DNA of 47,837 bases from Halovivax sp. (GTDB lineage Archaea > Halobacteriota > Halobacteria > Halobacteriales > Natrialbaceae): assembly GCA_007119345.1 (NCBI GenBank), contig SKPV01000122.1, positions 1 through 47,837 on the forward strand, in the 5' to 3' direction. Shown here one piece after another: positions 1 to 8,348 of this stretch. Below the pieces are notes generated by a model. It searched no databases. It saw nothing but the letters and a program-made list of their open reading frames with translations, and was not told the DNA's origin. Made by a program: the position numbers and the translations under genes. Position 1 is the stretch's first letter; each line of letters starts with the position of its first letter.

Positions 1-108
1 AGAGGGAATTCGGGCGTGCTTTGGGCCCACGAGAGGAGAGTTCGAGTGCGCTTTGGGAACCCGGACGCGCGACGAGAGAGCGAATTCCGCGACCAGATGC
101 CGCTGGCT
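1..108. other. Spacer downstream of hpt, no gene
   Basis: No gene is visible. A phrase containing 'gctttggg' occurs twice (around 18 and 50), and GAATTC occurs at both ends, so the stretch looks like an imperfect direct repeat of about 33 nt. Any neighbouring gene lies beyond the window start. Confidence 0.5.
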
Positions 109-657
109 TCAGTCGACGATCGTGACCCGTCCGTCCTCGACGCGGACGTCGAGCAGCGCCGTCACCTCGCGGGGGAGCTCCCCGTGGTCGGCGTCGACGC
201 GTTCGAGGACGACGACGACGTCGACGAGTGCCGCGCCGGCCTCCTCGATCCCGGCCGCGACGGCCCGGATCGTCCCGCCCGAAGAGAGGACGTCGTCGAC
301 GAGCAGCACCCGATCGCCCGGCTCGACGCCGTTCAGGTAGAGCTCGCTCTCGCCGTAGGCGGTCTCCTGGTGGAGCGCGATCTCCCCGTCGAACCCGTAC
401 GAGCGCTTGCGGACGACGACGAGCGGCAGGCCGGTCGCGAGCGAGAGCGCGGTCCCGTGGTGGATGCCCATCGCTTCCGGGGCGACGATCTTCTCCACGC
501 CCTCGAGGTCGACCGATTCCCTGATCCCGTCGGCGACTTCCCGGAGGATCGCCGGCTCGAGCGGCGGCACGCCGTCGGTCACCCCGTGGACGAAGTACGA
601 GTACTCGTCCCGTCGAACGACGGGCGCGTCGCGCAAGGACCGCCTGAGCGCGTCCAT
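109..657 (-). CDS. hpt: Hypoxanthine/adenine phosphoribosyltransferase-like protein (HGPRTase-like)
   Basis: A 182-residue phosphoribosyltransferase of the PyrE/Apt/Hpt fold. The PRPP-binding loop is clear near residues 115-128 (VLLVDDVLSSGGT). The upstream part (EKIVAPEAMGIHHGTALS, then VVRKRSYGF) matches archaeal purine salvage enzymes, which join a free purine base to PRPP to make a nucleotide in the cytoplasm. The reading frame stays open 21 codons further upstream, but those residues are Arg-rich and unlike the protein, so I take ATG at 657, followed by a typical start (MDALRRSLRD). It is divergent from the LeuA/CimA-family gene. The family is certain. The base preference (hypoxanthine, guanine or adenine) cannot be read from sequence, and haloarchaeal members are often called 'HGPRTase-like'. 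Confidence 0.88.
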   Translation of the reverse strand: MDALRRSLRDAPVVRRDEYSYFVHGVTDGVPPLEPAILREVADGIRESVDLEGVEKIVAPEAMGIHHGTALSLATGLPLVVVRKRSYGFDGEIALHQETAYGESELYLNGVEPGDRVLLVDDVLSSGGTIRAVAAGIEEAGAALVDVVVVLERVDADHGELPREVTALLDVRVEDGRVTIVD

Positions 658-737
658 ACTGACGGGTTCCACCCGACGGAAGTTGGCTCTTTGTGTCGGC
701 TTCGACGACTGCCGTCGCAAGAAGCGGTCCGACCGAC

Positions 738-747
738 GGGGTTAAGC
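738..747 (+). promoter_or_regulatory. TATA-like element before the LeuA/CimA gene
   Basis: GGGTTAAGCC lies about 30 nt before the ATG at 774, the usual distance for a nearly leaderless haloarchaeal transcript. It favours an ATG at 774 (or 759) as the real translation start, although neither is in frame with the conserved enzyme. Confidence 0.4.
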
Positions 748-773
748 CGCTCCGGCAGATGTACGCAGTACAC

Positions 774-2394
774 ATGGCACGAGATACCACTCACGCCGAC
801 GGGGATAGAGGAAGTCGCCTCACGGCGGCTGGCCGAGAAATTCGACGCTTCGATTGATTCTTCCGCGCTCACGCACGACGACGCCGGCCAGCTCGAGGCT
901 TCGAACGGCGTTCGGCTGCTCGATACGACCCTGCGCGACGGAGAGCAATCGCCTGGCGTTTCGCTGTCGCCCGACGAGAAGGCCGCGATCGCGCGCTCGC
1001 TCGACCGCGCCGGCGTCGACGTCGTCGAAGCCGGCAGCGCCTGCACGGGTGCGGGCGAGCGCGCAGGCATCTCCCGCGTCGCTGGCCTCGCGCTCGACGC
1101 ACGTGTGACGAGTTTCTGTCGCGGCCTTCGCGACGATATCGACCTCGCGCTCGAGTGCGACGTCGACGGCGTCCACCTGGTCGTCCCCGCGAGCGACCGA
1201 CACCTGGAGGGCAAGGTCGGCACCTCCCGGGAAGCGAACCTCGATCGGACCGGCGAACTCGTCGCGTACGCCGCGGACCACGGCCTCTGGGTCGAAGTGA
1301 TCGGCGAGGACGGTTCCCGCGCCGAACTCGCGTACCTCGAGGCGCTGGCCGAGCGCGCGCTCCGGGCCGGTGCGGACCGCTTTTGCTACGCCGACACGGT
1401 CGGTCACGCCGGCCCGGAGCGCACTGCCGCGGCCGTCTCGCGGCTCGCCGAACGGGGACCCGTCAGCGCTCACACCCACGACGACCTCGGCCTCGGGGTG
1501 ACGAACGCCCTCGCCGCCGTCTCCGCCGGCGCAGACCTCGTCCACTGCACCGTCAACGGGATCGGCGAGCGCGCGGGCAACGTCGCCCTCGAAGAGGTCG
1601 CGATCGCGCTCTCGCACGTCTACGGCGTCGAGACCGTCGAGCTCTCGGCGCTGTACGAACTGGCACAGCTCGTCTCCCGCACGACTGGAATCTCGCTCCC
1701 GCCGAACAAGGCGGTCGTGGGCGAGAACGCGTTCACCCACGAGAGCGGCATCCACACCGACGGCACGCTGAAGGACGACCGGATGTACGAACCCTACGCC
1801 CCCGAAACCGTCGGCCGCGAGCGTCGACTCGCGCTGGGCAAGCACGCGGGACGCGCCGGCGTCGGCGCGGCCCTGGCGGAACACGACGTCGAGGCGACCG
1901 AGGGCGACGTCGCCGAGATCGCAGAGCGGGTCACGTCCCTGGGCGACCGCGGCCGGCGCGTCACCGACGCTGACCTCCTGGCCATCGCCGCCGAGGTCAC
2001 CGGCGACGACCGGGACCGAACCGTCTCGCTCCTCGATCTCACCGCTACGAGCGGAGGCCCCGTCCCCGCGGCCAGCGTTCGCCTCGACGTGGCCGGCGAG
2101 GAGCGGGTGGCCAGCGGTACCGGTTCCGGACCCGTCGACGCCGCCGTCGCCGCCGTCCGGCAGGCGCTCGGGCCCGTCGCCGACGCCGAGCTCGAATCCT
2201 ACCGCGTCGACGCCGCCACCGGCGGCACCGACGCCCTCGTCACCGTCGAGGTGGAGATGCGGCGGAACGACCGCGCCGTCACGGTCGTCCGGAGCGACGC
2301 CGACATCACCCGGGCCAGCGTCGCCGCGGTGGTCGACGCCATCGACCGGCTCCTGACCGACGAACCGGACCTCGAGCTGCCGGCGGCCGACTGA
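774..2394 (+). CDS. cimA: 2-isopropylmalate synthase / (R)-citramalate synthase family protein, N-terminus frame-disrupted
   Basis: HMGL-like synthase joining acetyl-CoA to a 2-oxo acid, an early step of leucine or isoleucine synthesis. Seen: the catalytic start LLDTTLRDGEQ at about 916, SAHTHDDLGLG (metal-binding HxH) near 1470, NGIGERAGN, and KAVVGENAFTHESGIH near 1710. A C-terminal LeuA allosteric dimer domain runs from about 2030 to the end (ATSGG, GTGSGPVDAAV, ESYRVDAATGG). The frame with these motifs has no ATG or GTG close by; its nearest usual start is TTG at 691. A well-placed ATG at 774 opens another frame that reads a plausible acidic N-terminus (MARDTTHADGD) but stops at 855. Either a one-base frameshift lies between about 800 and 855, or the 27-codon frame is a leader peptide. 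The substrate (pyruvate or 2-ketoisovalerate) is undecided. The start given here is the ATG at 774. Confidence 0.75.
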
Positions 2395-2419
2395 TCCCCG
2401 GCCGATCGACGGTCCCGCG

Positions 2420-2629
2420 CTACTCCTCTGGCCGTTCGAACGGGCCCCGACTCGCGACGCCCCACGGGTCGAACAGGTAGACCCCGGCCAGGAACAGCGC
2501 GAGGCCGACGACGAACAGCCGCAAGATGCCCGCCGTCGTCGCGATCGCACCGGGGTCGATCGTGACGGCGATCAGCGCCGCCACGGCGATCCAGATGGCG
2601 GCGACGACGACTCGTTTGCTGGAATCCAT
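2420..2629 (-). CDS. Small two-helix membrane protein
   Basis: 69 residues from ATG 2629; an in-frame GTG five codons upstream is less likely. Two hydrophobic segments (about residues 8-25 and 32-52, the second with LRLFVVGLALFLAGVYLF) are joined by a short loop, followed by an acidic tail. It converges with the LeuA/CimA-family gene across a 25-nt gap. It resembles the many small haloarchaeal membrane proteins without known function. Two membrane spans are clear; no role can be assigned. Confidence 0.65.
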   Translation of the reverse strand: MDSSKRVVVAAIWIAVAALIAVTIDPGAIATTAGILRLFVVGLALFLAGVYLFDPWGVASRGPFERPEE

Positions 2630-2725
2630 GGGCGACGATTTCACCGGGAACGTGAAAGCGAGTCGGTTTCGGGATCCGTCACGTCGAGTTCGCCCACGGA
2701 CAGAGTATCGTTGGTTCCTGACCGA

Positions 2726-2896
2726 TTACTGGTCGGTGGCGCGCGTCAGGTCGACGAAGTTCGGACATCCGCACCGACAGTCGCTGGCTCCACCTTTCCG
2801 CCGGATCGCCCCGTTCGGCCAGCGGCGAGCCGCGTACACGGCACCGCAGCGCGTACAGACGGCCGTGACGTGGGTCGGCTCGTTGCTGGCTCCCAT
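2726..2896 (-). CDS. Small zinc-ribbon protein
   Basis: 56 residues from ATG 2896. Cys14-x2-Cys17 and a C-terminal cluster (Cys40, Cys42, Cys44) form a probable zinc ribbon of the kind common in haloarchaea, where such proteins may bind nucleic acid or act as adaptors. The frame is open for 58 more codons upstream, but that part is Asn/His/Arg-rich and unlike a haloarchaeal protein, so I chose the internal ATG. No partner gene is evident. The function is unknown. Confidence 0.6.
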   Translation of the reverse strand: MGASNEPTHVTAVCTRCGAVYAARRWPNGAIRRKGGASDCRCGCPNFVDLTRATDQ

Positions 2897-3072
2897 CCGT
2901 GTGCCCGGAGAGTGGTTGTTGTGATTATTATCGTTACTCCCGGACGTCAGCCCCTGATACGGTTCTGACAACGACTTCACGGTTGCCGGATCGCGACGAT
3001 CGTTCGACGGGCGCACCGTCGGGTATTGCGAGTTGGTCGGGCGTCGGCCGGTCAGCCGCTCTCCGCTCACGC

Positions 3073-3308
3073 GTGACTCGCGACGCGACGCGTCCCTCGC
3101 CGAGTGGTTCGCGGAGAAGCGCCGAGAGGGAGATATGAACTACGCCGAGACGATCCGGGCGTGCGCCTCGCTTCGCTCGGCGTTCCGGGCTGCGACTCGT
3201 CTACATCACATCTCCCTATACAGGTTTTCAGCGGCACGAGTGGCTCGCGACGCGACGCGTCCCTCGCCGGTGTTGTGCCGCTGAAAACGCCGAGAGGGAG
3301 ATTTGAAC
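3073..3308. repeat. Duplicated tRNA-Ser 3'-end block
   Basis: A 30-nt block at 3073-3102 recurs at 3240-3269 with one mismatch (shared core GACGCGACGCGTCCCTCGCC). A 21-nt block at 3120-3140 recurs at 3288-3308 with one mismatch; the second copy is the 3' end of the tRNA-Ser gene. The offsets of the two pairs (167 and 168 nt) agree, so one segment of about 68 nt has been duplicated. Such duplications at tRNA 3' ends are typical remnants of integration sites. There is no integrase in the window. Confidence 0.75.
3210..3302. repeat. Imperfect inverted repeat ending in tRNA-Ser
   Basis: The arms 3210-3237 and 3275-3302 pair at 22 of 28 positions: atctccct with agggagat, and gttttcagcggcac with gtgccgctgaaaac. 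The loop is 37 nt. The right arm runs into the tRNA acceptor and T-stem sequence. It could be an attachment-site relic or a processing/termination structure just 3' of the tRNA. Confidence 0.6.
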
Positions 3309-3372
3309 TCCCGTGTCCGTGAGGACAGCAGATTTCGAATCTGCCGCCTTGGCCGGGCTAGGCTATCTCGGC
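3288..3372 (-). tRNA. tRNA-Ser(CGA)
   Basis: The reverse complement folds as a class II tRNA of 85 nt without encoded CCA. The acceptor stem GCCGAGA pairs with TCTCGGC, with G as the discriminator base. The anticodon stem GCAGA/TCTGC carries loop TTCGAAA, giving anticodon CGA for UCG codons. A long variable arm (TGTCCTCACGGACA) confirms serine identity. The T-arm is GGGAG-TTCAAAT-CTCCC. No intron is seen. A TATA box sits at the expected distance upstream. Confidence 0.95.
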
Positions 3373-3395
3373 TCGTCGTCACCTACCCGGGCGCC

Positions 3396-3404
3396 GATTT
3401 TATC
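3396..3404 (-). promoter_or_regulatory. TATA box for tRNA-Ser
   Basis: On the minus strand GATAAAATC is centred about 27 nt before the tRNA 5' end, the correct archaeal distance. The surrounding 13 nt (CCGATTTTATCGG) are palindromic. Confidence 0.65.
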
Positions 3405-3471
3405 GGTTTCGGTTCGGTCGGTCCGTGACACCGTGTGACGCGACGATTCGTTCGGCGCCGCGGACCGGAAG

Positions 3472-3479
3472 GAATATCC
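3472..3479 (+). promoter_or_regulatory. TATA-like element of the MoxR gene
   Basis: GAATATCC is centred 27 nt before ATG 3502, which implies a leaderless mRNA starting at the A of the start codon. Confidence 0.5.
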
Positions 3480-3501
3480 CGGAACGCTTCGACGAGCCGA
3501 C

Positions 3502-4452
3502 ATGGACGTCAATCAGGCACACGAGGAGTGTGAGGCCGTCCTCGAGACGATCGGCGAGGCGGTCATCTCCGAGCGGCGATTCTTCGAGGACGTCCTCGTG
3601 GGGGTCGTCGGACGGGGGCACGTGCTCCTCGAGGACGTACCCGGGACGGGCAAGACGCTCACGGCGCGGAGCTTCGCCGACGCGCTGGGACTGTCGTTCT
3701 CGCGGATCCAGTTCACGCCGGACTTGCTTCCCTCGGACGTCACCGGGACGCACATCTACAACGAGCGCGACCAGACGTTCGAGTTCACCGAGGGTCCCAT
3801 CTTCGCGAACGTCGTGCTGGCCGACGAGATCAACCGCGCCCCGCCGAAGACCCAGGCCGCGCTGCTGGAGGCCATGGAGGAAGGACAGGTGACGGTGGCC
3901 GGGGAGACCCGGGAGCTGCCCCAGCCGTTCTTCGTGATCGCGACCCAGAACCCCGTTGAGCAGGAGGGGACCTTCCCGCTTCCCGAGGCCCAGGTCGACC
4001 GGTTCCTCGTCAAGACGTCGATGGGCTACCCCGACGAGGCCGGCGAGGTCGAGCTCCTCCAGCGGCGGGCGAGCCGGGAGGCGCTGAGTCCGTCCGTCGA
4101 ACGCGTGTTCGAAACGGGCCACGTGGAGGCGCTCCGAGGCGTCCCGGAGACCGTTCGCGTCGACGACGACCTCGTCGAGTACATCGCGGCGCTCGCTCGC
4201 GAGACGCGCGTCGACGGCCGCGTCGAGGTCGGGGTCTCACCGCGGGGCACCCAGCGGCTGTTCGAGGCATCTCGCGCGTACGCGACGCTCACCGGCCGCG
4301 ACTTCGTCACGCCCGACGACATCAAGCGCGTCGCCCAGCCGGTGATGGCCCACCGGCTGGTGCTCACGCCGGACGCGACCGTCAACGACGTCGCCAAGTC
4401 CCGGGTGATCGAGTCGGTGCTCGATTCGGAACCCGTCCCCACCGTCGAGTGA
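3502..4452 (+). CDS. MoxR-family AAA+ ATPase
   Basis: 316 residues. Walker A is near residues 46-53 (VPGTGKTLTA), Walker B near 110-115 (VVLADEINRAPPKTQ), and a sensor-1 Asn lies in FFVIATQNPVEQEGTFPLPE, all diagnostic of MoxR. A C-terminal lid domain (SPRGTQRLFEASRAYA, then DDIKRVAQPVMAHR) completes the protein at the usual length. MoxR ATPases act as chaperones for metal insertion or for assembly of von Willebrand-A proteins, normally encoded next door with DUF58. Here the downstream neighbour is convergent PEP carboxylase and no DUF58/vWA partner follows, so the partner must lie elsewhere. The promoter distance supports the start. Confidence 0.93.
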   Translation: MDVNQAHEECEAVLETIGEAVISERRFFEDVLVGVVGRGHVLLEDVPGTGKTLTARSFADALGLSFSRIQFTPDLLPSDVTGTHIYNERDQTFEFTEGPIFANVVLADEINRAPPKTQAALLEAMEEGQVTVAGETRELPQPFFVIATQNPVEQEGTFPLPEAQVDRFLVKTSMGYPDEAGEVELLQRRASREALSPSVERVFETGHVEALRGVPETVRVDDDLVEYIAALARETRVDGRVEVGVSPRGTQRLFEASRAYATLTGRDFVTPDDIKRVAQPVMAHRLVLTPDATVNDVAKSRVIESVLDSEPVPTVE

Positions 4453-4478
4453 CGTGGGCCCCGGTCTCGCCGTCGTCG

Positions 4479-7211
4479 CTATCCCGTGTTCTTCATCCCC
4501 GCCGCGATCCCCTTGACGGTGAGGCGCAGGGTCCGTTCCTCGACGTCCGTCCGGTGGGTGCGACCGAGGAGGTCCGTCTGTAACAGGTTGAGCGGATCGA
4601 CGTAGGGGTTTCGCCGGTCCAGGTGCTCGGCCATCCATTCGCGCGTGTGCAGGTCCTCGCGCTCGGCGATGGTGGTGACGAGCTCGACCGAGCGATCGTA
4701 TTCCGCCTCGATCCGCGTAAAAAAGCGCTCGCGGCGCTCGTCGTCGGCCAGGTCCGCGTACTCCGAGGCGATCTCGAGGTCGCTGCGGGCGAGCGACAGC
4801 GCGGCGTTGTCGAGCACGGTTCGGAAGAACGGCCACTCGTCGTGCATCTCCCTGAGCGTCTCTACGGAACCGCCGTCTCGCGGCTCCTCGCCGTCGCCGC
4901 TCGAACCGTCCGCGTCGCCGTCCAGATACGCATCGATCCCCGACGCCAGCGCGTACCAGCCGGGCAGGATGCACCGCGACTGCGTCCAGCTGAACACCCA
5001 GGGGATCGCCCGGAGATCCTCGACGGTTCGCTCGCCCGACCGGGAAGCCGGCCGCGAGCCGAGGTCGAGGTCCTCGATGACGGTGATCGGGGTCGCCTCC
5101 TCGAAGTACCGGACGAACCCGTCGCTCTCGAGGAGATCCCGGTACTCGGCGCGGGCCGCCTCGGCCATGGTCTCCATCGCCTCGATCCACTCGTCGGGGA
5201 CGTCCTCCCTCGGCTGCTCGATGGCCTGCTTTCGGGCCCGCAACTGGGCGTTCAGCATCTGTTCGAGGTTCCGTTCCGCGATGCGGGGATTGCCGTACTT
5301 CTCCGCGATCGCCTCGCCCTGCTCGGTGAACTTCACCTGGCCGGACACCGTCGAGTTCGGCAGCGCCAGTAGCGCCTCGTTCATCGGCCCGCCGCCGCGA
5401 GAGATCGATCCGCCGCGACCGTGAAACAGTCGCATCGTGACGTCGTGATCGTCACAGATCTGGCCGAGTCGACGCTGGTTCGTGTACAGCGACCAGTTGG
5501 CCGCCAGGAAACCGTTTTCCTTGTTCGAGTCGGAGTACCCGAGCATGATCTCCTGGGTCCGTCCCCGCGCGTCGAGCGCCCGTGCGTAGGCTTCGTTTTC
5601 GAACAGGGTCCCCATGATGCGGCGCGCGCCGGAGAGCGCGTACTCCGTTTCGAGCAGCGGCACGACGTCGAGGCCGCTGTGTTCGGGTAGCGAGACGATC
5701 CCCGCCTGTTCGGCGAGAAACAGCACCTCGAGGACGTGGCTGGGTTCTTCCGTCATCGAGATGCAGTACGTGTCGATGGCGTCGGGCCCGTATTCGGCCT
5801 GCCAGTCCGCCAGCCGGTCGAAGAGGGTGAGGACGCGCGCGTCCCGGTCCGCGAGACCGTCCGCGTCCGAGAGGTCGATGACGTGCTCGTCCTGGAGGAT
5901 CGCCGTCGTCAGGAATTCGACGCGCTCGTCCTCGGAGCGCGACCGGTAGTCGATCCCCTCGCGCTCGAGGGCGGCGGCGATCGCGTCGGTGTGACGCTGG
6001 CGGTGATCGCGCAGGTCGAGGCTGGCCAGCGAGAACCCGAACGTCGCCACCTGACGACGGATCGGATCGACGTGGGCCCGAACGACCGACTCCGCGCCGT
6101 TCTCGCGGAGACTCCGAGCGATCAGCTCGAGGTCCTCGAGGAGTTCGTCGGCGTCCTCGTAACCGCCCGGCCTGACGTCGCCCACGCGAGCGACGCGCTC
6201 GCGCATCAGCTTGAGTTTCTGTCGGTAGGGTTCGCCGGGATACCGGTCGGCGGCCGTCGTCGCGACGCCCGGCAGGCGCTCGCGGTCGGCCGCCAGGCTG
6301 ACCTCGAACTCCTCGCCCACGGAGACCCGGCTACCGTCCTGGCTGCACACGCCCGAGAGGCGCTTGAGCTCCTCGCGATACCGCTCGAGCGCGACCGAGC
6401 GCTGGCGCTCCAGCGTCTCCGCGGTGACGTCCGGCGTCACGTACGGGTTCCCGTCGCGGTCGCTCCCGGCCCAGGAGCGAAACTCGAAGAGCGACGGCAG
6501 GTCGAGGTTCTCGTCGACCGCCGCCGAGAGCGTCCGCTCCAGTTCGCCGTAGACGCCGCCGACGACGTCGAAGAGCGTGTTCTCGAGGTACCACTGGACG
6601 TTTCGGGCCTCGTCCGCGGGTTCCGGCTGTCGGTTGCGGACCTGGGGCGTCTGCCACAGGCTCGTGACCTCCGATTCCAGCGCCCGCCAGATCGCGTCGG
6701 ACTCCCGGTCGGTCAACAACCGCTCGTCGAGGGCCTCCAGGTGGGTCGCCACGGTTCGGAGCTTGGCTTTCACCGTCTTCCGACGTGCCTCCGTGGGGTG
6801 TGCGGTGAACGTGGGCTCGACGAGCACGTCGTCCAGAATCGCTCGCACCGTCTCCGGGTCGGTCTCCGAGAGCGACTCCGCGGCCGCGGCGAGGCTGTCC
6901 TCGAGCGTTCCGTTCGCCGACCCGGCCCGGATCGCCCGGACGCGTTCGCGTTCTTCGGCCAGGTTGATGAGCTCGAAGTACGTGGTGAACGCCCGAGCGA
7001 CGATTCTTTTGCGGTGAGGTGAGAGACCCTCGAGCTCGTGCCAGAGCTCGCGGCGCGAGTCGAGCTCGCCCTCACGGTGGGCGATGGCCGTCGTCCGGCA
7101 GGATTCGACGGTTTCGAACGCCCGACGGGAGGTCTGGTCCTCCAGGACGTCCCCGAGCAGCGCGCCCAGCTCTCTGACGTCCTGCCGGACGCCCCTGTTG
7201 TGCAGTCGCAT
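4479..7211 (-). CDS. ppc: Phosphoenolpyruvate carboxylase
   Basis: 910 residues, the full bacterial-type PEPC length. It carboxylates PEP with bicarbonate to oxaloacetate, feeding the TCA cycle. Catalytic signatures are present: TAHPTEARRKT with active-site His138, GYSDSNKENGFLAANW (the usual GYSDSGKDAG segment with Asn for Gly), and FHGRGGSISRGGGP. The C-terminus is KNTG where most enzymes end QNTG. Start ATG 7211 is preceded by an AT-rich region (7225-7290). It converges with the MoxR gene across 26 nt. Long open frames on the opposite strand are codon-bias shadows. Identity is certain; effector control cannot be judged. Confidence 0.97.
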   Translation of the reverse strand: MRLHNRGVRQDVRELGALLGDVLEDQTSRRAFETVESCRTTAIAHREGELDSRRELWHELEGLSPHRKRIVARAFTTYFELINLAEERERVRAIRAGSANGTLEDSLAAAAESLSETDPETVRAILDDVLVEPTFTAHPTEARRKTVKAKLRTVATHLEALDERLLTDRESDAIWRALESEVTSLWQTPQVRNRQPEPADEARNVQWYLENTLFDVVGGVYGELERTLSAAVDENLDLPSLFEFRSWAGSDRDGNPYVTPDVTAETLERQRSVALERYREELKRLSGVCSQDGSRVSVGEEFEVSLAADRERLPGVATTAADRYPGEPYRQKLKLMRERVARVGDVRPGGYEDADELLEDLELIARSLRENGAESVVRAHVDPIRRQVATFGFSLASLDLRDHRQRHTDAIAAALEREGIDYRSRSEDERVEFLTTAILQDEHVIDLSDADGLADRDARVLTLFDRLADWQAEYGPDAIDTYCISMTEEPSHVLEVLFLAEQAGIVSLPEHSGLDVVPLLETEYALSGARRIMGTLFENEAYARALDARGRTQEIMLGYSDSNKENGFLAANWSLYTNQRRLGQICDDHDVTMRLFHGRGGSISRGGGPMNEALLALPNSTVSGQVKFTEQGEAIAEKYGNPRIAERNLEQMLNAQLRARKQAIEQPREDVPDEWIEAMETMAEAARAEYRDLLESDGFVRYFEEATPITVIEDLDLGSRPASRSGERTVEDLRAIPWVFSWTQSRCILPGWYALASGIDAYLDGDADGSSGDGEEPRDGGSVETLREMHDEWPFFRTVLDNAALSLARSDLEIASEYADLADDERRERFFTRIEAEYDRSVELVTTIAEREDLHTREWMAEHLDRRNPYVDPLNLLQTDLLGRTHRTDVEERTLRLTVKGIAAGMKNTG

Positions 7212-7504
7212 ACCACCGAACTACGACACCCACCGAAAAAGGTCCGTGGTTCCCGGCATATTTACACGTATTTTAGTAAACTATTGGTCGTCACCGAGCC
7301 AGAAGTTTCCGCCGGCGGCAATAACCGCTGTTGCGCTCGCCGAGTCGCGATGGGGCACGCCCGCCCGAAACGGGTACCGGATCCGTGCGCGTAAAACGGT
7401 TACCGAATCCGCGCGCGTAAGGCGCGCTTACTCCGGTAACGTCGGAGTCCGTCCGAGTGTAACGGTCATCGTCGCTTTTGAGCGGACCGGTGGTCCCGAC
7501 CCGC
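7212..7504. other. Divergent spacer ppc / SPW gene with 25-nt direct repeat
   Basis: The AT-rich stretch 7255-7285 (with tttacacgtattttagtaaa) probably holds the ppc promoter on the minus strand. A direct repeat follows: 7373-7397 and 7398-7423, both of the form ggt(t)accg-atccg-gcgcgtaa. No gene is seen. Confidence 0.5.
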
Positions 7505-7981
7505 ATGCGCGATACGAACTTCGCGGCGCGCAGTTCCGACGGACCGGGCCCGGATCGCGACCCCCGGGACGAACCCGACCAGATCGCGAACGGGGAGCGC
7601 CGACGGACCGCGGCCTTCGTGAGCGGGATCGTCGCCGTGATCGGCGCCTGGGTTGCCCTCTCCCCGTTCGTCTACGGCGAGGGCGGCGCGACGCTGTGGA
7701 ACAACGCGGTGGTCGGAGCGACGGTCCTCGTCGTCGCCGGGTACAACGTCTACCGGCAGTACAACGACGTCCCGCTCTCGCCCGGCGCCGCCGGACTCGC
7801 GACCCTGCTCGGCCTCTGGCTGATCGTCGCCGCGGCCGCGCTCGGCATGGTGACCGGCGCGTTCTGGAGCACGCTGGTCAGCGGACTCCTGATCGCCGCC
7901 CTCGCCGGCTACAACACCTACGAAGCCAGGGACACTCGAGCGGTCACGACGGAGGGCGACGCGGGGGCCGGCTCCGCCTGA
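7505..7981 (+). CDS. SPW-repeat membrane protein
   Basis: 158 residues from ATG 7505. A hydrophilic Asp/Arg-rich N-terminus of about 33 residues precedes four hydrophobic segments. The first contains the SPW-type motif (GAWVALSPFVYG), and VAGYNVYRQY and LAGYNTYEA end two others. This is the SPW-repeat architecture, a family of small integral membrane proteins of unknown function common in haloarchaea. The frame opens nine codons earlier at GTG 7478, but the ATG fits better. It ends 8 nt before a convergent small membrane protein gene. Confidence 0.75.
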   Translation: MRDTNFAARSSDGPGPDRDPRDEPDQIANGERRRTAAFVSGIVAVIGAWVALSPFVYGEGGATLWNNAVVGATVLVVAGYNVYRQYNDVPLSPGAAGLATLLGLWLIVAAAALGMVTGAFWSTLVSGLLIAALAGYNTYEARDTRAVTTEGDAGAGSA

Positions 7982-7989
7982 GCCGCCGG

Positions 7990-8238
7990 TCACGGCGGCC
8001 GGAGGGACCGCTCGAGGAGTCGCCGCCGGGTCGTCGCGGCGCGGTGACCGGTGGCCGCGACGGCGAACGCCACCAGCGCGGTCGCGAACCCGATCGACGG
8101 AACGAGCGCCCGACCGAACCGGATCGCGTTGACGAGGAGCACGACCGCGACCGCGACCGGCACCACCGACACCACGAGCGTCTCGACCGGCGAGTCGAGA
8201 AGCAGGTCGCGGCACGTCTCGACGGGGACGGTCGACAT
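7990..8238 (-). CDS. Small two-helix membrane protein
   Basis: 82 residues from ATG 8238. There is a short polar start (MSTVPVETCRDLL), two hydrophobic segments (VVSVVPVAVAVVLLVNAI and SIGFATALVAFAVAATG), and an Arg-rich tail, suggesting the C-terminus faces the cytoplasm. It is divergent from the 8349 gene across a 110-nt shared promoter region. The upstream in-frame extension is Arg-rich and was not used. The function is unknown. Confidence 0.6.
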   Translation of the reverse strand: MSTVPVETCRDLLLDSPVETLVVSVVPVAVAVVLLVNAIRFGRALVPSIGFATALVAFAVAATGHRAATTRRRLLERSLRPP

Positions 8239-8348
8239 CGTTTGGATCGTCCCTGGCTGTCGGGCCCGGACCGGTAGCCTTTTCGGCCGACGCGCCCGCC
8301 GGCCGATCGACCGGTACGTTCTTTCCGGTCGCGTGGGTATCTCGATCC

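Noticed and set aside
820..2550. 576-codon minus-strand frame opposite the LeuA/CimA gene
   Set aside because: It mirrors a gene with full catalytic motifs; the antisense product is Arg/Val/Gly-rich with no family signature.
5736..7022. 428-codon open frame on the plus strand opposite ppc
   Set aside because: It lies wholly inside the certain PEP carboxylase gene. High G+C at codon position three leaves antisense frames open; the product has no recognisable motif.
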